Assembly: GCA_019752925.1 (NCBI GenBank)
Contig: JAIELP010000006.1
Location: forward strand, 310,001-374,000
Length of the DNA: 64,000 nucleotides
Reading direction: 5' to 3'
Source: a bacterium
Lineage (GTDB): Bacteria; Bdellovibrionota; Bdellovibrionia; Bdellovibrionales; Bdellovibrionaceae
The notes below the pieces were generated by a model. The model did no database searches. It saw only the letters and a list, made by a program, of their open reading frames with translations, and had not been told where the DNA came from. Below, piece after piece: positions 53,134 to 61,476 of the stretch; the stretch's first letter is position 1; each line of letters starts with the position of its first letter. Position numbers and translations under genes: made by a program.

Positions 53134-54402
53134 TTAATTTATCCCATTTTTTAAAAAATCAGATAAGCCACCTTTTTGCATAATACTCATGTGAGTATTT
53201 TCTGTTGAACCAATAATTTTTCCTTGTTTTATTTGGTTCAAATGAGTGCTCATACTATTAATAAAATTCTGCGTATTGAGTTGTGTACTTGAGCCGGCTC
53301 CATGTATCCAGGCTAAACTCAATTTTCGATTAGCATCTTCTCGTAACCAAGATTGTAGATTGGAACTATCTCCGTAGAGTGCATCAAATAGTGCGACTTT
53401 ATTAACTTGTGTCCGGATCGAATTATTTGCAAGTAAGCTGTTGATAATACTACCGGCTGCGCTATGGCCCGATAAAGTAAGTTCTCCGAGTTTAATCCCA
53501 GCATTACTTTCAATATTCGTCTTGAGTTGAAAAATTAAATCAGGATTTTTTGTAAACTGGTAATAGCTGCCTGGACAATAAAGTGACTCTCCTTTAGCAG
53601 AAGTACCGCACTTTACATTTATGCTTTCGGGTACTACCAGTATTGAGTTGCTATCGTTAGCATTTTTTAACATGGCCCCGTAATCGCCCACTCCGCTACC
53701 GTTAGAATTTTCTTTAAATGTATCATCGTTTCTAAGGCCGTGAAAAAACAGATTAAACTTGGCTGGTTTGGTGGTATCAAATTTTTCAGGAATATAAATT
53801 CTTACATTTTGATTGTAAAATTGAAATTTTCCTTTGCAAACATATCCGCGAACTTTAATATTCTCTTCACTTTTGTTGCACGAAAAACCTGACTTAATTA
53901 AATTATTTACTTTTTCTAAGGCTGTCTGACTTGATCCGTTACTTTGACTTATATTGGTGGACGTAGGTGTGGCGCTATCAACTTCTAGATGTTCTAAAAT
54001 AGGTCTAAATGGGGCTGTTACTTGTGTTTGAGCGCTGGAACAAGACAGGCATTTATCTTTAATTACGCCGGCTTCAGTCTCGCGGCTTGCGGTTACTGAA
54101 GTTGACTCAACAAATTTAGAACTTCCATATACCCACAATTCAGATAACTGGGATCTATTCGTGACACTTGAAGCAGGTTTTGTTGCCGCAACAGAAATTT
54201 TATAAGCTTTATTTCCAGAAGGTAATATTTTTTCATCTATAACAGTAACTGTAGCCCCTTTAGCAATTCGGCCAACAACATTTTGCTGAGAGAAAAAATT
54301 TTTTTCATTAGATCTTAAATTGGCGGTATTTTTTATGACGAGCTGCTTTGCAAAAATGGGAAGGACAAAAAATAAAATACCGAATAATACTGAGTTTCTC
54401 AT
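53134..54402 (-). CDS. Secreted SH3-like and esterase-fold fusion protein
   Basis: 422 residues, signal peptide about 1-18. An SH3b-like wall- or ligand-binding domain (about 19-100, NTANLRSN...VGRIAKGATVTVI) is joined by a Ser/Thr-rich linker to an alpha/beta hydrolase: FFHGLRND at 219-226, nucleophile GHSAAG at 312-317 with Ser314, and THMSIMQ as the likely His. A Cys pair lies in each half. Esterase, amidase or lipase on an extracytoplasmic substrate is likely. A 12-bp palindrome TATAGCGCTATA (54411-54422) lies just upstream of the start. Confidence 0.75.
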   Translation of the reverse strand: MRNSVLFGILFFVLPIFAKQLVIKNTANLRSNEKNFFSQQNVVGRIAKGATVTVIDEKILPSGNKAYKISVAATKPASSVTNRSQLSELWVYGSSKFVESTSVTASRETEAGVIKDKCLSCSSAQTQVTAPFRPILEHLEVDSATPTSTNISQSNGSSQTALEKVNNLIKSGFSCNKSEENIKVRGYVCKGKFQFYNQNVRIYIPEKFDTTKPAKFNLFFHGLRNDDTFKENSNGSGVGDYGAMLKNANDSNSILVVPESINVKCGTSAKGESLYCPGSYYQFTKNPDLIFQLKTNIESNAGIKLGELTLSGHSAAGSIINSLLANNSIRTQVNKVALFDALYGDSSNLQSWLREDANRKLSLAWIHGAGSSTQLNTQNFINSMSTHLNQIKQGKIIGSTENTHMSIMQKGGLSDFLKNGIN

Positions 54403-54616
54403 TAGTAAATTATAGCGCTATATGTAGAAATTATAAATTAATTTTAAGTGAGTTTCTATTAACCAGAGATATTAGTCCTGCTTGAGGAGTAGGGCCAAAA
54501 GTTGCGCCTCTGTCATTTCAGAGTTTATCTGGATTAATTTATTACGGCTAGCATGGCCATGAGCTAGGTCTATATTTTTTGGCGTTAGGCTGTATGTAAA
54601 TCTTAAGTTTCAATAG

Positions 54617-55105
54617 TTATTTCATATCCAGTTCAGGCGGCATCGACATTTTTGGCATGAACTGTTGTCCTTGATCCAGTAATGATAAATGCGCCTGAAC
54701 CATGGCTTTTAAATTAGCCTCAAATTGCATTCGTGTTCTTTTTAGTTCAGCGATTTCGGTAAACACTTTTTTAAGAGAATCTTTAGCATCACGAGTGATT
54801 AACTCTGCTTTTTGTTGTGCATCGTTAATAATTAATTTGGCTTCGCGTTCAGCATCGCCTCGCATTTTTTCAGTCATTTGTGAGGCTGAAGTAATGGTTG
54901 CTTTTAAAACCTGATCACGGTCTTTATATTCAAGTAATGATAATTCTTTTTCTTTTAAAGCTTCGCGTAGAGCGTTGCGTTCCTGAAGTAAGGCGTCCAT
55001 TTGTGCGGCAACAACGTTTAAGAAGTCGGAAACTTCATCTGGATCATAGCCCATCATTTTTCTTTCAAACGTTTTAATCGCAATTTCAGATGGGTAATGC
55101 TTCAT
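54617..55105 (-). CDS. divIVA: DivIVA-domain protein
   Basis: 162 residues from ATG 55105, chosen for a perfect GGAGGA Shine-Dalgarno; a longer in-frame start at 55177 has none. The N-terminal DivIVA pocket is seen (YPSEIAIKTFERKMMGYDPDEVSDFLNVV, key residues at 3-31), then a long coiled coil to about 145. It is recruited to curved membrane at poles and septa. It lies downstream of proC and yggS. A DivIVA next to ProC and a YggS-type protein is known from Bdellovibrio and mirrors the Firmicute cell-division cluster. Confidence 0.9.
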   Translation of the reverse strand: MKHYPSEIAIKTFERKMMGYDPDEVSDFLNVVAAQMDALLQERNALREALKEKELSLLEYKDRDQVLKATITSASQMTEKMRGDAEREAKLIINDAQQKAELITRDAKDSLKKVFTEIAELKRTRMQFEANLKAMVQAHLSLLDQGQQFMPKMSMPPELDMK

Positions 55106-55219
55106 AATTGTTCCTCCGTGAACAAAGATAATACTATCCTTAGTATAGGACAAAATTGCCGGGTCTTCTACTGCCACCTAGTATTTGTAATGAATACACT
55201 GGACCTTAGGCTGGTTAGA

Positions 55220-56056
55220 CTATTTCATACTGCGGGAAATCTCTTGAGATCTCATGGCCGCTTTTTCAAAGCTGATTCTTAATGTGCGTTCGATTTCAAG
55301 CTCACGCATTGAAGTTAATCCGGCAGCCGTTACACCTTTTTTAGAGGTCACACGCGATTGCAACTCTTCAATGTCAATTCCAGCCGATTGAGCAGCTAGT
55401 AAAGAGGCACCTAAGAAAGTTTCAATTGTCATTTTTTTAGAAACTTCCTCTGAAAAACCTCTTTCTTCGATCCAATCCTGCCAGTACATCATCATTTCAA
55501 AAACAAAACCTGTGCCACTTGAGCAAGAAATCATCAGAGCTTCAAATTGCTCTTCAGTGTCGGTTTTTAAAACATAACCAAGGCTTCCGAACAAATCTTC
55601 CATTAAGCTTGAAACAAATTCATCGTCTTCATTCAAACTCATGTAGCCGATCACTCCGCGTCCGATTAATGACGGGGTATTAGGCATTAAGCGAACTAAT
55701 CTTCCTTCAGGAATTTGTTTTTGTAAGGATTCAAACGGAATTCCGGCCGCCAGTGAAATGACGATCTGATTTTCATTAAATTGTCCTGTTAAGCCCTCAA
55801 GAGCTGTAGAAAAATCTTGAGGTTTCATCGCTAAAATTACGACGTCGCATTCAGAAATAATTTCTTGATTGTGAGTGCGGGTTTGCACTTGGAACTGCTC
55901 AGATAATTTGATTAATTTGCCCGGAGTGCGATTTGAAATTAAAATGTGATCCGCTTTGATTTCTTTAGACTCCACCATGCCTTTAACTAAAGCCTGTGTC
56001 ATATTTCCAGCTCCTATGAAACCGATTTTCATAGATTTTAAAAGTGGATTTTTCAT
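55220..56056 (-). CDS. proC: Pyrroline-5-carboxylate reductase
   Basis: 278 residues. The NADPH-binding GFIGAGNMTQAL is at 12-23, and the C-terminal proline-reductase region (VTSKKGVTAAGLTSMRELE) is complete. It makes proline from pyrroline-5-carboxylate. The ATG at 56056 has GAGG six bases upstream; an ATG at 56068 overlaps the yggS stop (ATGA) and is an alternative, and 56032 a shorter one. Translationally linked to yggS. Confidence 0.93.
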   Translation of the reverse strand: MKNPLLKSMKIGFIGAGNMTQALVKGMVESKEIKADHILISNRTPGKLIKLSEQFQVQTRTHNQEIISECDVVILAMKPQDFSTALEGLTGQFNENQIVISLAAGIPFESLQKQIPEGRLVRLMPNTPSLIGRGVIGYMSLNEDDEFVSSLMEDLFGSLGYVLKTDTEEQFEALMISCSSGTGFVFEMMMYWQDWIEERGFSEEVSKKMTIETFLGASLLAAQSAGIDIEELQSRVTSKKGVTAAGLTSMRELEIERTLRISFEKAAMRSQEISRSMK

Positions 56057-56064
56057 TGCGGGCC

Positions 56065-56724
56065 TCATTTCTGCTTTGTTTTCTGCGTTCTTTCTCCAAA
56101 TAGCATTGTACCTAATCTGATCCATGTTGCCCCCTCTTCAAGCGCAATTTTGTAGTCGTGACTGGTGCCCATTGAGTACTCGTTTAAACCTAAATTAATT
56201 CCAATATATTTCAATTCTCTGAAAAAAGCCCTATTTTTTTCAGGCTCATTTTCCAAAGGTGGCATTGTCATAAGTCCCACAATTTCCAAACCCTGTAGCT
56301 TTTGCAGTTTGGGCCAGTTCTCGGCAAGCGATTGCTTGGAAAAACCGGATTTAGAGGCTTCGCCCGCCAAGTTAATCTGTATAAAAATTTTCTGTGTATG
56401 TTTAATTTGCAAAGCATGCTCGGAAATCTTGGTTGCCAGCTCAAGGCTGTCTACCGAGTGAATATAGCGGAAATTATTTTTTAAAAATTTAACTTTATTT
56501 TTTTGTACTGGTCCAATGAGATGCCAGTCAATTTTTAAGTCGCTGAGGTGTTCAATTTTTTCTAAGGCTTCTTGTATATAGTTTTCGCCGAAATCGATTT
56601 GCCCCTGTTCATAAAGCATACGGATTTTTTCGATAGGTTGTAATTTACTGACGGCGAGTAATCTTTGTTTTGAAGAAAGATTTTTTAAAATCAAAGATCT
56701 TACAGAACCTTCAGAAAATCCCAT
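56065..56724 (-). CDS. YggS/PLPBP-family pyridoxal-phosphate homeostasis protein
   Basis: 219 residues, a single PLP-binding barrel. Lys27 (AVSKLQP) forms the Schiff base; FGENYIQEA, WHLIGPVQKNK, GLMTMPP and MGTSHDY follow in the family order. It buffers PLP and affects amino-acid pools. It overlaps the maf 3' end by 25 bases and runs into proC, so maf-yggS-proC-divIVA is one transcription unit. Confidence 0.93.
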   Translation of the reverse strand: MGFSEGSVRSLILKNLSSKQRLLAVSKLQPIEKIRMLYEQGQIDFGENYIQEALEKIEHLSDLKIDWHLIGPVQKNKVKFLKNNFRYIHSVDSLELATKISEHALQIKHTQKIFIQINLAGEASKSGFSKQSLAENWPKLQKLQGLEIVGLMTMPPLENEPEKNRAFFRELKYIGINLGLNEYSMGTSHDYKIALEEGATWIRLGTMLFGERTQKTKQK

Positions 56725-57311
56725 CCTTTAAGTTTGAATAGTTTTTCCAGCGCGTGCAAGGGAAGTCCGACCACATTATTAAAATCTCCTTCAAATTTTT
56801 CGACAAATTTGGAGCCGATTCCTTGAATTGCGTAGGCTCCTGCTTTATCCAAAGGCTCTTTTGTTGAAATGTATTCCCAGATCTCCTCATCACTAACTTG
56901 TTTGAAAAACACAGCTGTTGTTTCAATATGAGACATATTTTCATTGGTACTTAGGTCCAATAAATCAACAGCAGTTTTAACCTGATGAGCTTGTCCAGAG
57001 AGCATTTTCAGAAAATCAAAAGCCATTTGTTCGTTTTCAGGTTTTCCTAAAGCGTTGCCATTAAAGCAAACCATTGTATCTGCTGTTAAAATCACGGAGT
57101 TCTCAAAGACTGGACCTTTGTCGCGGATCATTTCTAAAACTCCCTTAGTCTTACGTCTGGCTATGTCTAAAATCTGCTCGTCAAGACTTAGGTTTTTGTT
57201 AGGAATTTCCGATACATATACAGGGAATGGAACAAATTGATAACCAGCTTTTTTTAATATTTCTGAACGGCGTGGAGACTGCGAAGCCAGGATTAATTTT
57301 TTCTGTTTCAT
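56700..57311 (-). CDS. maf: Maf-family nucleoside triphosphate pyrophosphatase
   Basis: 203 residues. The SQSPRRSEILKKAG motif (9-22) and TADTM near 78 with GKPEN are characteristic. It hydrolyses dTTP/UTP or modified nucleotides to the monophosphate and often has a link to cell division arrest. It is the first gene of the division cluster, divergent from tadC with only 30 bases between the start codons. Confidence 0.92.
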   Translation of the reverse strand: MKQKKLILASQSPRRSEILKKAGYQFVPFPVYVSEIPNKNLSLDEQILDIARRKTKGVLEMIRDKGPVFENSVILTADTMVCFNGNALGKPENEQMAFDFLKMLSGQAHQVKTAVDLLDLSTNENMSHIETTAVFFKQVSDEEIWEYISTKEPLDKAGAYAIQGIGSKFVEKFEGDFNNVVGLPLHALEKLFKLKGWDFLKVL

Positions 57312-57341
57312 TAGAAAATAATTTACTTGAAAAGAGGAATT

Positions 57342-58256
57342 ATGGGTAGTGCAGAAATGATGCTATTTGCTGGGCTCGTGTTGGCAGGCTCTTCCGTATA
57401 TCTTTTTGTTTCAGCATTGATGGCCGGGAAACCCGGAGAGTCGCAACTCTCTTGGGCGAGTGGCAATGAACCGGTAAAATCGAAAAATGCAGTTATTAAT
57501 ATTTGTCGTCCAATGGTGCATCAATTCACTTTGCAGCATGCAGCCAAAGTAAAATCACAAAAATACAGAAAAAAAATTCGTAATTTAATTAAAACTGGTG
57601 GTCTTGAATCTGAAATCAATGAAGATGAATTTATCGGTTTACAATTATTCTTAGGTGTGGCTTTCCCGATATTTCTAGCAATAATGAATTTCTCACTCGA
57701 TCTGGGATTATCTTTACCTATGGTTATTGGATTAGGCTTTGTCGGATTCTTTATGCCACAGATGCACTGTAAAGGAACAAAGAAAAACCGAGAGCTAAGT
57801 GTTCGTGCTGATATGCCATTCTTCATCGACTTACTAGCGCTATCCGTAGAAGCAGGCCTTGATTTCTTCGGTGCCATTCAGAAAATTGTGGATAAGGTTG
57901 CGGATAAAGACTCAGTGTTAGCAGAAGAGTTCAAAGTGGTTCTGAAAGATATTAAAATTGGTTCATCAAAAACTGAAGCCTTAAAAGAAATGGCTGCACG
58001 TCTAGATATGCCGGAAATTACGAGTTTCGTTGCAGTTCTAATTGATGCAGAGGCATCAGGTACAAGTATTTCACAGGTTTTAAAAGATCAATCGGTGCAA
58101 ATGCGTTTAGAAAGATTCCTCAGAGCAGAAAAAGCCGGAGCACAAGCATCACAGTTAATTATGATTCCGTTAATGTTATTCATTCTGCCTGCGGTATTCA
58201 TTATGGTATTCGGTCCGATCGCAGTTAAAATGATGTATGGTGGAGGAGCTGGCTAG
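57342..58256 (+). CDS. tadC: TadC-like type II secretion system F-domain protein
   Basis: 304 residues from ATG 57342 with AGAGG five bases upstream; an upstream in-frame TTG has no ribosome site. Hydrophobic helices at about 5-25, 100-120, 125-145 and 275-300 enclose the T2SSF domain (ADMPFFIDLLALSVEAGLDFFGAI in outline, EASGTSISQVLKDQS). TadC is an inner-membrane platform protein for Flp/Tad pili. It is the first gene of its operon; the ATPase and TadB partners are not in this window, being blocked by the divergent maf gene. Confidence 0.85.
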   Translation: MGSAEMMLFAGLVLAGSSVYLFVSALMAGKPGESQLSWASGNEPVKSKNAVINICRPMVHQFTLQHAAKVKSQKYRKKIRNLIKTGGLESEINEDEFIGLQLFLGVAFPIFLAIMNFSLDLGLSLPMVIGLGFVGFFMPQMHCKGTKKNRELSVRADMPFFIDLLALSVEAGLDFFGAIQKIVDKVADKDSVLAEEFKVVLKDIKIGSSKTEALKEMAARLDMPEITSFVAVLIDAEASGTSISQVLKDQSVQMRLERFLRAEKAGAQASQLIMIPLMLFILPAVFIMVFGPIAVKMMYGGGAG

Positions 58257-58610
58257 ATGGCAAAGCTATATAAGACTTCATCTTCAGGTGCCGTGCTTTT
58301 AGTTGATCAGCTAGAAATAGCCGAAAGTTTTTGGGCTCGCGGCAAAGGTTTGCTGGGACGTAAGAACCTAGAGCCACATCAGGCTCTCTGGATCAGACCA
58401 TGTAACAACATTCATACTTTTTTTATGAAATTTGCAATTGATTGTATTTTTGTGGATAAAAAAATGGAAATCAAGAACTTGGCTAAGAATATAGGACCAT
58501 TTAAATTTGTCGGGCCGTTCTGGAAATCTCATTCAGTTATTGAAACAAGTGCAGGACTTATCGAGGCTAAAAAATTAGAAATTGGAGATCATCTATATGT
58601 GGTCAGTTAG
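58257..58610 (+). CDS. DUF192 family protein
   Basis: 117 residues. The DUF192 pattern is clear: RGKGLLGRKNL near 23, ALWIRPCNNIHTFFMKFAID in outline (about 41-60), and SAGLIEAKKLEIGDHL near 100. Function of the family is unknown; many members are exported, but this one has no signal peptide. It starts directly after the tadC stop and its end overlaps the FHA gene by 14 bases. Confidence 0.85.
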   Translation: MAKLYKTSSSGAVLLVDQLEIAESFWARGKGLLGRKNLEPHQALWIRPCNNIHTFFMKFAIDCIFVDKKMEIKNLAKNIGPFKFVGPFWKSHSVIETSAGLIEAKKLEIGDHLYVVS

Positions 58611-60276
58611 AATTTTATCCGGTCAGCAATCAGGCCAGATATATGATTTGAAATTAGGTAAAAATGTTTTCGGCCGCGGTGGCATCAGTGATCTGAAAGT
58701 CCAATCTTTAGGAATTTCTAAAGAGCATTGCGAAATCCATGTCTATAAAGACAAAATGATGATTGTGGATCTTAAATCCAGCAACGGAACTTTTGTTAAC
58801 GGTGTTAAAATTCAGAACTCAAGTGTTCGTGTAGGTGATAAAATCAGTTTATTTGACGTGATTATGGATGTTATTCCAACTCCTGATATCAGACCTAAAA
58901 GCACGCCTCGGTCAGCTCCGATGCACAACCCGCCAGTGCCGACACAAAGATCGGCTCCGCCTCCAGTTCCATTGGGTGCTCCGTCGATTCCGAATTATCC
59001 TCAGCAAGGCGGAGCGGCTATGCAGATGGGATATCAGCAAAATCCTCAGATGTATCAAAACCCGAATCAGTTCGGTGGTCCTAATCAGCAACAGCAGCAG
59101 CAACCTGCGGCTCCGCAACTTACATTCCAGCAAAAAGTGGAAAACTATATTGAAAATGTAGTTATGCCCGCGATTTACCGCTTGGGAATTATTTTTTCAT
59201 TTAAACAGATTCTTCAGGCATTTGTGATAATTTTTATTTTTGCCGTTACATTGCTTTCGACAATTCCGTTAACAAGTATTGTTAAGGAGTCTAATCTAAA
59301 AGAAGCAACTAAGCGTGCTAAATCAGTTGCGCGTGCAATGGCTAAGTTTAATGAACAAGCTTTGCTTTCAGGTCAGTTAGGAAATTTATCAGTACAAGAG
59401 GCATTGAAAGAAGAAGGTATTAAAGATGCTTTCATTATACAACAATCAGATGGTTTAATTGTAGCGCCACCGGAAAAAACCGGACGTGATGAGTCGAATC
59501 CATTGGTACTGGTTGCGCGTAAAGAATCTCGTGCTGCATTTGCAAAAATCGACTCGAATACAATAGGTGCATCGTTCCCAATTGCGGTGTATGACCCATC
59601 TTCAGGCGAAGCTACTCCTAAGTATCATGCCATTGTAACTTATGATATCAGCAGTCTAAATTTAGATGAGGGTCGTGTGATCAGTTTATTCATGCAGACG
59701 CTGATTATTTCTTCGGTGTTGGGCTTAATTTTATACTTCTTGTTCGCAAGACTCATTGAATACCCGATCCGCAGCTTGAATCAGCAGATCGATAAAGCTT
59801 TGATAGATAAATCAGATCGTACTGAAGTGGCATTTGATTATCCGGTTTTCCAGCAATTAGTTTCTAACGTTAATACAATTTTGAACCGCGCTTGGAGCGG
59901 CGATTCAGGTGGAGCTGTTCAGAAACCACAGCAAAATAAAGATTTGGAGTTTTCAAACTTAGTGGACATGGTTTCGCATCCGGTTGTTGTTATCGAAACC
60001 ACTAACCGTGTTGTGGCTATGAACGGTAACTTTGAACAATTGGCTCAGACGTCTAAGGATGCAATTCTAAATCAATCTTATCAGAGCATTACAGACAATG
60101 CGTTAGTGCAGAATATAGATTCATTGATTGCGAGATCTAAACAGTCTCCATATGAAAGGCAAACAGATAAGATACCGTTTTCACAGTTTGAATGTGAAAT
60201 TTTCTGTCAGGCATTTTTAAATTCTGACGGAGAGCCACAGTATTTTGTATTAACTTTGGTACAAATAGCAGGATAA
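58597..60276 (+). CDS. FHA-domain membrane protein with PAS-like C-terminus
   Basis: 559 residues. An N-terminal FHA domain (about 1-95; VFGRGG, SKEHCEI, SSNGTFVNG) binds phospho-threonine peptides in the cytoplasm. A Pro/Gln-rich linker (about 105-185) leads to a transmembrane helix (about 210-230), an extracytoplasmic sensor-like region and a second helix (about 365-385). The end (about 450-559) resembles a PAS domain (VDMVSHPVVVIETTNRVVAMN in outline). No kinase or transmitter is present. Start by overlap with DUF192; a longer start (58582) is possible. Confidence 0.8.
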   Translation: MWSVRILSGQQSGQIYDLKLGKNVFGRGGISDLKVQSLGISKEHCEIHVYKDKMMIVDLKSSNGTFVNGVKIQNSSVRVGDKISLFDVIMDVIPTPDIRPKSTPRSAPMHNPPVPTQRSAPPPVPLGAPSIPNYPQQGGAAMQMGYQQNPQMYQNPNQFGGPNQQQQQQPAAPQLTFQQKVENYIENVVMPAIYRLGIIFSFKQILQAFVIIFIFAVTLLSTIPLTSIVKESNLKEATKRAKSVARAMAKFNEQALLSGQLGNLSVQEALKEEGIKDAFIIQQSDGLIVAPPEKTGRDESNPLVLVARKESRAAFAKIDSNTIGASFPIAVYDPSSGEATPKYHAIVTYDISSLNLDEGRVISLFMQTLIISSVLGLILYFLFARLIEYPIRSLNQQIDKALIDKSDRTEVAFDYPVFQQLVSNVNTILNRAWSGDSGGAVQKPQQNKDLEFSNLVDMVSHPVVVIETTNRVVAMNGNFEQLAQTSKDAILNQSYQSITDNALVQNIDSLIARSKQSPYERQTDKIPFSQFECEIFCQAFLNSDGEPQYFVLTLVQIAG

Positions 60277-60291
60277 GGAGCAATTTAAATA

Positions 60292-61476
60292 ATGTCGGCA
60301 GCTTTGCAGCAAAAACCTGATATTAAAATTAAAATGACTGTGGTCAAAGGACCGCATTCAGGTCAGGTATTTCAGCTAAGCAAAAGCAGCTTTACGATTG
60401 GGCGTGGGCCCGAAAATGACGTTGTTTTAATGAACGATCCACAGATCAGTCGCACACATGCTAAGGTGTCGATAGTTGATCGTGACCTCGAAGTGGCTAA
60501 TATGAGCCAGAAGAATTCTATCGTAGTAGAAGGGCAATCTGTTCAAAAGTGGAAGATTGTTAATAATTCTAATTTTACCGTTGGTGATAGTGAATTTAAT
60601 GTTGAGTATGATTTAGGTGCTGCTGTTATTTCAGTTCCAACTAAAAAGCCTGCGGCAGTTGCTCCGATTAAACCTAAATTAACAGCCGTTCCTCCTAAGG
60701 GTGCAATAGTTGCAAAACCTCTGCAGGCCAAAGCGGGAGTTCCTGTAAATCGTGGCGGAGCTCCAGCTCTTCGGCCTCAAACAGGCGTCGGACCTCAACA
60801 GCGCGTAAATAATCAAGTGGGTATTCCACGTCAAGGTCAACCTATTCAGAACTTTAATCCGAATTTGGCTCCAAACGGAAATTACCAGGCTACGGCGGCA
60901 GCACAAACACAAAATGGTTCTTTAATGGCTAATCCCAAATTCAAATTTTATTTGATCGCGGCGATAGCTATCGGCGGTGCTTATTTCTACCTCTTTGGAA
61001 ATGAAAAAACTGGTCAGGCTAAAAAAGTAGCTTCTACTTTGATTTACGGTGATGAAATGACAAAAATGAATACCGTTAAAGAGCAAGAACGTATTCAGGC
61101 GCTCGAGGAAGCCAAAAAGTTAAAGTTGTCACCTCAAAAGCTGCGTATTGAGGAAAATTTTGTGCGTGGAATGCGTGATTTTCAGCTGGGCAACTACTCA
61201 AGAGCGCAAGAGTTCTTCCAGTTGGTTCTGAACCTTGATTCAGACCATCAGCTTTCAAAACGCTATCTTTACTTGTCCAAGGTCAGGTTCGACGAAGTCG
61301 TACAGGAAAAATTAATGCTTGGAGAATCATACTTTAAGAAGCATAATTTTAAGATGTGTGCGTCGCTATACAGACAAGTAATGGATATGTTAAACGGTAA
61401 GAGCAATGATCAAAAATATATACTTGCAGAAAAAAAAGCGACTGAATGTGAGCTGGCAAGTGAGGGTATTCGATAA
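60292..61476 (+). CDS. FHA-domain membrane protein with TPR-like C-terminus
   Basis: 394 residues. FHA domain at about 12-105 (FTIGRGPEND, ISRTHAKV), Pro/Gln/Ala-rich linker, one transmembrane helix (about 217-237) and a TPR-like helical end (FQLGNYSRAQEFFQLVLNLD, YFKKHNFKMCASLYRQVM). The FHA domain faces the cytoplasm by this layout and the TPR part the periplasm. Shine-Dalgarno AGGAG is eleven bases before the ATG. The TAA stop overlaps the next ATG. Confidence 0.8.
   Translation: MSAALQQKPDIKIKMTVVKGPHSGQVFQLSKSSFTIGRGPENDVVLMNDPQISRTHAKVSIVDRDLEVANMSQKNSIVVEGQSVQKWKIVNNSNFTVGDSEFNVEYDLGAAVISVPTKKPAAVAPIKPKLTAVPPKGAIVAKPLQAKAGVPVNRGGAPALRPQTGVGPQQRVNNQVGIPRQGQPIQNFNPNLAPNGNYQATAAAQTQNGSLMANPKFKFYLIAAIAIGGAYFYLFGNEKTGQAKKVASTLIYGDEMTKMNTVKEQERIQALEEAKKLKLSPQKLRIEENFVRGMRDFQLGNYSRAQEFFQLVLNLDSDHQLSKRYLYLSKVRFDEVVQEKLMLGESYFKKHNFKMCASLYRQVMDMLNGKSNDQKYILAEKKATECELASEGIR

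Noticed and set aside
54411-54422. 12-bp palindrome TATAGCGCTATA as an operator
   Set aside because: Short, AT-rich at the ends and without a recognised promoter; noted only in the neighbouring gene entry.
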